A DNA stretch of 16,507 nucleotides from Clostridiales bacterium (GTDB taxonomy: Bacteria; Bacillota; Clostridia; Christensenellales; Aristaeellaceae), in the NCBI GenBank assembly GCA_019409045.1, contig DXVG01000014.1, positions 1-16,507 of the forward strand, in the 5' to 3' direction. The position numbers were made by a program, and so were the translations under genes. Below the pieces are notes generated by a model that searched no databases, was not told where the DNA came from, and saw only the letters and a program-made list of their open reading frames with translations. This document shows positions 1-5,577 of this stretch, piece after piece. The first letter of the stretch is position 1. Every line of letters begins with the position of its first letter.

Positions 1-641
1 GCGCGCGCCTCCTCCGCCAGGCTCTGCGCCGCCGCCGCGAGCTCGGAGCGCGCGGCCTCGCGCCTGCCGGTCAGGTGGCGTGCGAGCGTCTCGCAGGCGC
101 GGGCGAGTTCCGCGTCGCCCGCGGAGCGCGCCGCGTCCACCATGCCCTTGCAGGCGGCGTCCATGTCCGGCCGCGCGCGGTGGTGCACGATGGGCGTATC
201 GCAGGCGATGCCGCGCTCGTTGAGCGATTCCACCAGCTTGCGCACATAGTCCGGGCGGCTCTTGATGACCGAGCGGTACTTGTTCTGATAGCGCAGCATC
301 AGGCTGTGGTCGCCCCCGGAGAGCGCCTGAAGGCAGGAGCGCACGCTCTTTCCCTGCGCGCGCGCGGTGAGCACCTGCTCCATCAGCCAGTCCACTTCCT
401 GCTGTGTAAAGGGCACAAACCGCGCGGTGCGCTCCGCGCCGCCCTCGCGCTTTTGTACCTGCGCGTAGTAGTAATTGCGGATGCTGTTGGGCCTGCGGCC
501 CGTCTTTTCGGCGATGCGCTCGAACACCGCCTTGAGCGGCAGGCCCTGCTGCTGCGCCTCGTCCGCCGTTTCCCAGAGAAGCTCGTTTTCAAATTCGCTC
601 CAGCCCGTGCGCCTTCCGGCGCGAGAGATCGCCTGTTCCAT
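1..641 (-). CDS. RsfA-like Myb/SANT-domain DNA-binding protein (3' end outside window)
   Basis: A continuous minus-strand frame runs from ATG at 641-639 to the left edge with no stop: 213 complete codons, C-terminus missing. A strong Shine-Dalgarno (GGAGGGG) lies about 5 nt upstream of the ATG and fixes the start. Residues about 10-62 resemble the Myb-like/RsfA family: an early Trp (TGWSEFENELLWETADEA), a helix with AVFERIAEKTGRRPNSIRNYYY, then a basic stretch. In Bacillus, RsfA is a prespore regulator; here that role is only inferred. The middle is rich in charged helices, and the visible C-terminal part (EAARSELAAAAQSLAEEAR) looks like a coiled coil. The gene diverges from the MreB-like gene across a 207-bp gap. 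I am confident the gene is real, and moderately sure of the family from memory of its pattern. Confidence 0.75.
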   Translation of the reverse strand, partial: MEQAISRAGRRTGWSEFENELLWETADEAQQQGLPLKAVFERIAEKTGRRPNSIRNYYYAQVQKREGGAERTARFVPFTQQEVDWLMEQVLTARAQGKSVRSCLQALSGGDHSLMLRYQNKYRSVIKSRPDYVRKLVESLNERGIACDTPIVHHRARPDMDAACKGMVDAARSAGDAELARACETLARHLTGRREAARSELAAAAQSLAEEAR

Positions 642-789
642 CGTTTCCCCTCCAAAGCGTTGATCGGGCCCGCGCCGCGCGGCCGGTTTCCCTGACTGAT
701 ACAGAGTATGCGCAACCGGTGACGGCAATATACTGATTTGGCGATTTTACGGAAATATTTTTCCGGGAGTACCCAAATCCGCGCGCGTA

Positions 790-798
790 TGCTATAAT
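790..798 (+). promoter_or_regulatory. Extended -10 promoter of the MreB-like gene
   Basis: TGC followed by TATAAT (793-798) is a consensus extended -10. No good -35 hexamer is visible 16-18 nt upstream, which is normal for extended -10 promoters. Transcription would begin near 805 and give a leader of about 44 nt. The rest of the 642-848 gap is relatively AT-rich between 720 and 780 and should hold the opposing promoter of the minus-strand gene. The best candidate there (TATATT at 732-727, minus strand, with TTTCCG 17 nt upstream) is weak. Confidence 0.65.
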
Positions 799-848
799 GA
801 ACGGCGAGGAGAACTGCGCCCGCACGGGCGATACCGGGAGGGAAGAGC

Positions 849-1865
849 GTGCGTTGGGACATCGGTGTGGACCTGGGCACGCGCAATGTGCGCGTGGTCA
901 CCGGCGGCGGGGAGCCCCTGTTTCAGGCGGCGGCGCTGGCCGTGCTGGACGGGCAGGAGACGCCCCTGTGTGCGGGCGACGCGGCGTTTGCCCTCTACGG
1001 GCGCGAGTGCGCGGGCGCGAAGGTGTGCTTTCCGCTGGAGGACGGCACGCTGCGCAACAACGAGCACGCGCGGCGGCTGTTTCAGTGGGTGCTGGCCGCG
1101 GCGGGCGAGAGAAGCCGCGCGCGCAGGGCGCGGATGCTGATCACCTGCGCGCCGTTTGCGCGGCCCGTGCAGCAGGAGGCGCTTTTGCGCGCGGCGCTGG
1201 ACGCGGGCGCGAGCGAGGCCGCGCTGCTTCGCTCGGACGCGGCGCAGGCGCTGGGCGCGGGGATGGACGTGCGCGCGCCGGAGGCCGCGCTCGTGGTGGA
1301 CGTGGGCGCGGGCAAGATATCGGCCACGCTGTTTACGCGCGGGCTGGTGGCGGCGTTTGCCTACCTTCCCTACGGCATGCTGCGCGTGGACGAGCGGCTC
1401 GCGCGGCTTCTGCGCACGGAGCTGGGGCTGCTGGTGGGCCCGCGCACGGTGGAGGAGGTGCGCCTCTCGCTTGCCAGCGCGCTTGCGGCCGCGGACGTCG
1501 AGATGGCGGCCGCCGGGCTCAACGCGCGCACGCGCCTTCCGGAGATCTTCCATGTGCGGCCGCAGATCGTCGAGCGCGCGCTCGGCGGCGTGGTGGAGGA
1601 GATACTGGGCATGGTGGCGGGCGTCGTGGACAACGCGCCCGAGGAGCTAGCCGCGGACCTCAACGACGCGGGCTGCGTGCTCACCGGCGGCGGCGCGCTC
1701 CTGCCGGGGCTGGACAAGCGGCTGGGCGACCATCTGGGCATCCCCTGCCGCGTGGCGGACGCGCCGCAGGCGTGCGGCGCGGTGGGCCTTTCGCGCGCGA
1801 TGGACGCGCCGGACGCGCACGCCTCGCTTCTGATGGAGAGCATGGCCAGAACGGCGCGGCACTAG
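849..1865 (+). CDS. MreB-like actin-family protein with altered ATPase motifs
   Basis: The product is 338 aa, the usual MreB length. It starts at GTG 849, preceded by GGGAGGGAAG at 836-845. It aligns by eye with MreB along its whole length: phosphate-1 loop DIGVDLGTRN (residues 4-13), phosphate-2 loop VVDVGAGK (149-156), the segment around residue 200 (LLVGPRTVEEVRLSLASA), and the adenosine loop VLTGGGALLPGLDK (277-290). MreB proteins form membrane-bound filaments that steer cell-wall synthesis. Two motifs depart from consensus: GGGTT of phosphate 2 is GAGKI, and the EEP that carries the catalytic Glu is RSD at 128-130. This may be a specialised paralogue with weak or no ATP hydrolysis. No mreC/mreD follows; the next gene is convergent recA. 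Membership in the family is firm; cellular role is inferred. Confidence 0.85.
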   Translation: MRWDIGVDLGTRNVRVVTGGGEPLFQAAALAVLDGQETPLCAGDAAFALYGRECAGAKVCFPLEDGTLRNNEHARRLFQWVLAAAGERSRARRARMLITCAPFARPVQQEALLRAALDAGASEAALLRSDAAQALGAGMDVRAPEAALVVDVGAGKISATLFTRGLVAAFAYLPYGMLRVDERLARLLRTELGLLVGPRTVEEVRLSLASALAAADVEMAAAGLNARTRLPEIFHVRPQIVERALGGVVEEILGMVAGVVDNAPEELAADLNDAGCVLTGGGALLPGLDKRLGDHLGIPCRVADAPQACGAVGLSRAMDAPDAHASLLMESMARTARH

Positions 1866-1906
1866 CCGCGGGTAGAATCCTCGGACATACAGGCGGTTTT
1901 TGAACG

Positions 1907-1936
1907 GCAAAAAGCCCGCAAACGCGGGCTTTTTGC
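1907..1936. terminator. Bidirectional intrinsic terminator between the MreB-like gene and recA
   Basis: A perfect 13-bp inverted repeat (1907-1919 and 1924-1936) has a 4-nt loop. The GC core is GCCCGC/GCGGGC and each arm carries five A or T, so the RNA of either strand ends its stem in U residues. It sits 41 nt after the MreB-like stop and 20 nt after the recA stop, so it serves both convergent genes. Confidence 0.92.
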
Positions 1937-1956
1937 GATATTCCGGGTCGGCGAGG

Positions 1957-3075
1957 TCAGATTTCGTCCAGGTCGAGGTCGTCCTCGGCGTCCTCGGCGT
2001 CCTCCGGCTCGGCGATCTCCTCGACGATGTTGCCGTTCACGCCGCCGGTCTGGAACGCCTGACGGATCTTCGCCTCCAGCGCGTCGAACAGATCGGGGTG
2101 CTCCTTGATGTACTTGCGCGCCGCGTCGCGCCCCTGCGCGATGCGCTCGCCCTCGTAGGCGTAGAAGGAGCCGCTCTTCTTGATCAGCTCGCGCTCCACG
2201 GCCAGGTCGAGTATCTCGCCCTCGCGGGAGATGCCCTCGCCGTAGAGCATGTCTACGGTGCAGCTCTTAAACGGCGGAGCGACCTTGTTTTTGACGATCT
2301 TCATCTTCACGCGGTTGCCGATGATCTCGGTGCCGTCCTTGATGGACTCGCTCTTGCGGATGTCTATGCGCACGGAGGCGTAGAACTTGAGCGCCTTGCC
2401 GCCGGTGGTGACCTCGGGGTTTCCGTAGACGATGCCCACCTTCTCGCGCAGCTGGTTGATGAATATGGCCACGGCGTTGGTCTTGGAGATCACGCCCGCC
2501 AGCTTGCGCAGTGCCTGCGACATCAGCCGCGCCTGCAGGCCCACATGGCTGTCGCCCATGTCGCCGTCGATCTCGGCCTTGGGCACCAGCGCCGCCACCG
2601 AGTCGATCACCACGATGTCGATCGCGCCCGAGCGCACCAGCGCCTCGCAGATGTCCAGCGCCTGCTCGCCGTTGTCGGGCTGGGAGACGTACAGTTCGTC
2701 GATGTCCACGCCCAGGTTTTTCGCGTATACGGGGTCGAGCGCGTGCTCCGCGTCGATGAAGGCCGCGGTGCCGCCCGCCTTCTGCGCCTGTGCGATGGCG
2801 TGCAGCGCCACGGTGGTCTTTCCCGAGGATTCGGGGCCGTAGATCTCGATGATGCGGCCCTTGGGAAGCCCGCCCACGCCCAGCGCGAAGTCCAGGTTCA
2901 GGCAGCCCGTGGGGATGACCTCCACCTGCATGCGGTCGGCCTGATCGCCCAGCTTCATCACCGAGCCCTTGCCGAAGTCCTTTTCGATCTTGCCCAGCGC
3001 CACTTCCAGCGCGCGCCTGCGCTCGTCGCCAAACAGCTTGGATGCCGGGCTCTTTCCGCCCTTCTTATCCGCCAT
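1957..3075 (-). CDS. recA: Recombinase RecA
   Basis: This 372-aa RecA catalyses ATP-dependent strand exchange and activates LexA self-cleavage. The start ATG (3075-3073) follows GGAGGG. The Walker A motif GPESSGKTT is at residues 80-88. The Walker B strand (IDIVVIDSVAAL), loop L1 (EIDGDMGDSHVGLQARLMSQ), loop L2 (around YGNPEVTTGGKALKFYA) and the hydrophobic core are all recognisable. The protein begins with a basic N-terminal extension, about 14 residues longer than in E. coli before Walker A. It ends in a strongly acidic tail (EPEDAEDAEDDLDLDEI), the usual RecA autoregulatory tail. L2 has Val where E. coli has Thr in ETTTGG, a position that varies in Firmicutes. The gene is monocistronic; no recX follows. 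A LexA-box candidate lies upstream. Confidence 0.98.
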   Translation of the reverse strand: MADKKGGKSPASKLFGDERRRALEVALGKIEKDFGKGSVMKLGDQADRMQVEVIPTGCLNLDFALGVGGLPKGRIIEIYGPESSGKTTVALHAIAQAQKAGGTAAFIDAEHALDPVYAKNLGVDIDELYVSQPDNGEQALDICEALVRSGAIDIVVIDSVAALVPKAEIDGDMGDSHVGLQARLMSQALRKLAGVISKTNAVAIFINQLREKVGIVYGNPEVTTGGKALKFYASVRIDIRKSESIKDGTEIIGNRVKMKIVKNKVAPPFKSCTVDMLYGEGISREGEILDLAVERELIKKSGSFYAYEGERIAQGRDAARKYIKEHPDLFDALEAKIRQAFQTGGVNGNIVEEIAEPEDAEDAEDDLDLDEI

Positions 3076-3107
3076 GAAACGCCCTCCGTGTCAACATGTT
3101 TGCCATC

Positions 3108-3116
3108 ATTATAGCA
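3108..3116 (-). promoter_or_regulatory. recA extended -10 promoter
   Basis: On the minus strand TGC is followed directly by TATAAT (3113-3108), a consensus extended -10. The -35 region (about 3131-3136) is poor. The 12 bases around it, ATGCTATAATGA, are identical to those at the MreB-like promoter. TGCCAT (3101-3106) and ATGGCA (3123-3128) form an inverted repeat flanking this -10. Confidence 0.75.
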
Positions 3117-3137
3117 TGCTGCATGGCAAAAATCTAT

Positions 3138-3151
3138 CGAACATAAGTTTA
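3138..3151. promoter_or_regulatory. Candidate LexA (SOS) box
   Basis: CGAACATAAGTTTA matches the Bacillus/Clostridium LexA consensus CGAACNNNNGTTCG in the whole left half and in GTT of the right half. It lies just upstream of and next to the recA -35 region, where LexA would block RNA polymerase. It is also 26 bp from the kinase -35, so it could influence both genes. The identification comes from consensus matching. Confidence 0.7.
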
Positions 3152-3176
3152 TTTTTCGCCAAAACCGCTCCGAAGA

Positions 3177-3205
3177 TTGTTTTGCGGCGGCATCGGTGAT
3201 ATAAT
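3177..3205 (+). promoter_or_regulatory. Promoter of the nucleoside kinase gene
   Basis: TTGTTT (3177-3182) is separated by 17 nt from TATAAT (3200-3205), and TGA before the -10 makes it an extended -10. Transcription should start near 3212, about 50 nt before the kinase ATG. This promoter faces away from recA. Confidence 0.75.
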
Positions 3206-3252
3206 AGACGATACTAGGAAAATGCGCCGTCCGGCGCGGACGGCCGGGGATC

Positions 3253-3257
3253 GGAGG
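3253..3257 (+). promoter_or_regulatory. Ribosome binding site that sets the kinase start
   Basis: GGAGG sits 6 nt before ATG 3264. The frame is open back to 3177, but that stretch overlaps the promoter itself and lacks a ribosome site, so 3264 is the real start. Confidence 0.85.
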
Positions 3258-3263
3258 CGAAGC

Positions 3264-4895
3264 ATGCAGACGAGTATCGACGCAAAAACCGTGCAGTTTG
3301 AGCCGGGCGCGACGTGGGCCTCGCTGATAGAGGAGCCTGGCGCGCTGGGCGTGAGCGTGCGCGGAAGGACGTTGTCACTTCGCGAGGAGGCGCTCGCGGA
3401 CGTGGAGGCGCATGTGCTGACCTACCGCGACGAGGAGGGCCGCCGCATCTACGAGCGCACGTTGCAATTGGTCTTTCTGGCGGCGGCGGAGCGGGTGATC
3501 CCGGGTCGGCGCGTGAGATTCGAACATTCGTTCGGCGAGGCGCTGTTCGTGCGCCTGCCCAAGACCACGGTCACGCGCGAGCTGATCGCGCGCATCGAGC
3601 GGGAGATGCGCGCTCTTGTGGAGGCGGACGTGGAGATACCGCTCACGCAGTGCACCAAGCAGGAGGCCAACGCCTACTTCGAGCGCACGGGGCAGCTGGA
3701 CAAGCTGCGGCTTTTGCGCTACCGCGAGTTTGAGACCTTCCGCTTCTACGAGCTGGAGGGGCTGCGGGAGTACTTCTACGGCGAGATGGCGCCCTCGACG
3801 GGCTATGTGCGCGTGTTCGCGCTGCGCATGTACCTGCCGGGCGTGCTTTTGCGCATGCCGTGCGCGCAGGCGCCCGAGCGCGTGTCGCCGTTTCGGGACA
3901 TGCCCAAGCTCATGCGCACATTCGGCGAGACGGGGCGCTACAACGGCATCCTCGGCTGCGAAAACGCCGCGGACGTCAACGAAATGGTGGAGAGGCGCTC
4001 TTTGCGCGAGTTCATCCGCGTGAGCGAGGCGCTGCACGAGCGCATCATACAGGACATCGCCGAGCGCATCGTGCGCTCCGGCGCGCGGGTGGTGCTCATC
4101 GCGGGGCCGTCCTCCTCGGGAAAGACCACCTTCGCCCACAGGCTGTCCATCGCGCTGCGCGTCCTGGGGCTCCGGCCGGTGAAGCTCTCCCTGGACGACT
4201 ATTACCGCGACCGCGCGCTGCTTCCGCTGGAGGCGGACGGGCGGCCGGACCTTGAGCGGCTGGACACGCTGGACGTGGAGCTTCTGGACGAGCACCTGGT
4301 GCGGCTTTTGCAGGGCGAAGAGGTACACACGCCCACCTTCGACTTTCTGCGCGGCGTGCGCGGGGAAAAGACAAACGCGCTGCGCGTGGCCGCGGACCAG
4401 CCCATCGTCATCGAGGGCATACACGGCCTGAACGACCAGCTCACCGAGTCGGTGCCGCGCGAGTTGAAGTTCAAGGTCTACATCAGCGCGCTGACCATGA
4501 TCAACCTCGACGACCACAACCGCATCCGCACCACCGACGCGCGGCTTCTGCGCCGCGTGGTGCGCGATCATCTGTTCCGCGGCACCTCGCCCGAGGAGAC
4601 CGTGGCCATGTGGCCCTCCGTGCGCCGGGGCGAGGAGAACTACATCTTCCCCTATCAGGAGGAGGCCGACGCCATGTTTAACTCCGCGCTGCCGTACGAG
4701 CTTTCCATCCTCAAGCGGCACGCGTATCCCATGCTCTCGGCCATCGGGCCGGACAGCCCGTGCTACACGCGCGCGCGGCGGCTGGTGAAGTTTTTGAATT
4801 ACTTCCGCAGCGCGGATGTGGAGGACGAAATACCGCCCAATTCCATACTGCGCGAGTTCATCGGCGGCTGCTGCTTCTACCGCGAGACCGACTGA
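3264..4895 (+). CDS. Nucleoside (uridine-type) kinase with ThrRS-like N-terminal domains
   Basis: The product is 543 aa. Residues about 1-60 are consistent with a TGS-like domain. Residues about 70-200 resemble the second additional domain of threonyl-tRNA synthetase, including FEHSFGEALF where editing enzymes carry HxxxH; here the second His is missing, so editing is unlikely. The C-terminal half is a uridine kinase/phosphoribulokinase P-loop domain: GPSSSGKT at residues 281-288, then LSLDDYYRDR, then VIEGIHGLND. Such three-part proteins are usual in Clostridia and are annotated as nucleoside kinases that phosphorylate uridine or cytidine in pyrimidine salvage. This is known for the family and not shown here. 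It is the first gene of a plus-strand run continuing to the lipoprotein, dnaE and a glycosyltransferase. Confidence 0.9.
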   Translation: MQTSIDAKTVQFEPGATWASLIEEPGALGVSVRGRTLSLREEALADVEAHVLTYRDEEGRRIYERTLQLVFLAAAERVIPGRRVRFEHSFGEALFVRLPKTTVTRELIARIEREMRALVEADVEIPLTQCTKQEANAYFERTGQLDKLRLLRYREFETFRFYELEGLREYFYGEMAPSTGYVRVFALRMYLPGVLLRMPCAQAPERVSPFRDMPKLMRTFGETGRYNGILGCENAADVNEMVERRSLREFIRVSEALHERIIQDIAERIVRSGARVVLIAGPSSSGKTTFAHRLSIALRVLGLRPVKLSLDDYYRDRALLPLEADGRPDLERLDTLDVELLDEHLVRLLQGEEVHTPTFDFLRGVRGEKTNALRVAADQPIVIEGIHGLNDQLTESVPRELKFKVYISALTMINLDDHNRIRTTDARLLRRVVRDHLFRGTSPEETVAMWPSVRRGEENYIFPYQEEADAMFNSALPYELSILKRHAYPMLSAIGPDSPCYTRARRLVKFLNYFRSADVEDEIPPNSILREFIGGCCFYRETD

Positions 4896-4936
4896 CGCAA
4901 CTTTTTCCAACCCGCAAAGGCTTCGGATGGGGTTTA

Positions 4937-4986
4937 ATTGCGTTCCTTCTGCGCAAGCTATGCGCACAGACAAGGAGGAATGCAAT
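4937..4986 (+). promoter_or_regulatory. Leader stem-loop overlapping the lipoprotein ribosome site
   Basis: ATTGCGTTCC (4937-4946) can pair with GGAATGCAAT (4977-4986) through nine Watson-Crick pairs and one G-U. Inside lies a second hairpin, TGCGCA-AGCTA-TGCGCA (4950-4966). The 3' arm covers the last bases of the Shine-Dalgarno AAGGAGGAA (4972-4980) and the spacer before ATG 4988. The fold could therefore limit ribosome access. The pairing is seen in the sequence; the regulatory role is inferred. Confidence 0.45.
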
Positions 4987-4987
4987 C

Positions 4988-5530
4988 ATGAAACGCTCAA
5001 GGTGGATGCTCTTTTTCGCGCTGCTGGCGCTGGTGGCCTGCGCGATGACCGGCTGCATGGGCTCCGGCAACCGCGAAGACGCGGCGCGGCCCTCGCCCTC
5101 GGCGGGCATGAACTCGACGGGCGAGGTGGGCGACTCGTCCGACACCAACCAGTCCGGGCTGGCGGGCGACGCGGGCACCGGCGCGGCCACGCCCTTTGAC
5201 TGGGTGAACAACGCCGCGCAGGTGGAGACCGCCATCAACCAGATCTCCGAGATCTCCGACAGCCGCGTGGTCGTCAACGGCACCACCGCGCTGGTGGCCG
5301 TGCGCTACGCCGACGCCTATCAGGGCCAGACCACCGAGCGCATCCGCGAGATGGTGGCGGGCGCGGTGCGCGAGGCCGACCCCACCATACAGACCGTGGC
5401 CGTCACCAGCGAGGACGCGGACGTGACCGCCGTATACGAGCTGTCCGACAAGATCCGCGGCGGCGCGGACCCGGCCACGCTCGCCTCGGACATCGACGCC
5501 ATCGTGCGCAACCCCACCACGCTCCGGTGA
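4988..5530 (+). CDS. YhcN/YlaJ-family sporulation lipoprotein
   Basis: The product is 180 aa, with ATG 4988 set by AAGGAGGAA 8 nt upstream. The N-terminus is a lipoprotein signal peptide: MKRSR, a hydrophobic run, then two possible lipidation cysteines, C18 (LVAC) and C23 (MTGC). A low-complexity Ser/Gly/Asp-rich linker follows (about residues 25-65). The C-terminal domain (about 70-180) has alternating strands and helices (SRVVVNGTTALVAVRY, then TTERIREMVAGAVREADPTI, then TVAVTSEDADVTAVYELS) typical of PF09580, the YhcN/YlaJ family linked to spores in Bacillus. It would be anchored on the outer face of the cytoplasmic membrane or in the forespore. It is the second gene of the kinase-dnaE run, 92 nt after the kinase and 47 nt before dnaE. 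The family call is from memory of its pattern. Confidence 0.8.
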   Translation: MKRSRWMLFFALLALVACAMTGCMGSGNREDAARPSPSAGMNSTGEVGDSSDTNQSGLAGDAGTGAATPFDWVNNAAQVETAINQISEISDSRVVVNGTTALVAVRYADAYQGQTTERIREMVAGAVREADPTIQTVAVTSEDADVTAVYELSDKIRGGADPATLASDIDAIVRNPTTLR

Positions 5531-5540
5531 GATACGCGAC

Positions 5541-5559
5541 GCGGGGGCCGCTCCCCCGC
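5541..5559 (+). other. GC-rich hairpin between the lipoprotein gene and dnaE
   Basis: GCGGGGG (5541-5547) and CCCCCGC (5553-5559) form a perfect 7-bp stem with a 5-nt loop. No T tract follows, so it is not a standard terminator. It may protect or mark processing of the mRNA just before the dnaE ribosome site. Confidence 0.4.
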
Positions 5560-5567
5560 CTACATAC

Positions 5568-5574
5568 GGGAGGG
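5568..5574 (+). promoter_or_regulatory. Ribosome binding site that sets the dnaE start
   Basis: GGGAGGG ends 3 nt before ATG 5578. A GTG in the same frame at 5527, overlapping the lipoprotein TGA, would add 17 residues but has no Shine-Dalgarno. DnaE proteins normally begin with the PHP motif, as the 5578 start does. Confidence 0.8.
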
Positions 5575-5577
5575 CCC

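Noticed and set aside
797..1903. Competing plus-strand frame over the MreB-like gene
   Set aside because: Gly/Arg/Ala low-complexity sequence without motifs, while the overlapping frame has the full actin-fold motif set.
3177..3263. Upstream extension of the kinase frame by 29 residues
   Set aside because: It overlaps the kinase promoter and has no ribosome site; GGAGG at 3253 points to ATG 3264.
3375..4985. Long minus-strand frame opposite the kinase
   Set aside because: It lies opposite a clear kinase and has a His/Arg-rich composition typical of high-GC antisense frames.
5541..5559. Hairpin as a terminator between the lipoprotein gene and dnaE
   Set aside because: No T tract follows the stem, so it was kept only as an unassigned hairpin.
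5527..5577. GTG start for dnaE overlapping the lipoprotein stop
   Set aside because: No Shine-Dalgarno precedes it, and the DnaE family starts at the PHP motif right after ATG 5578.
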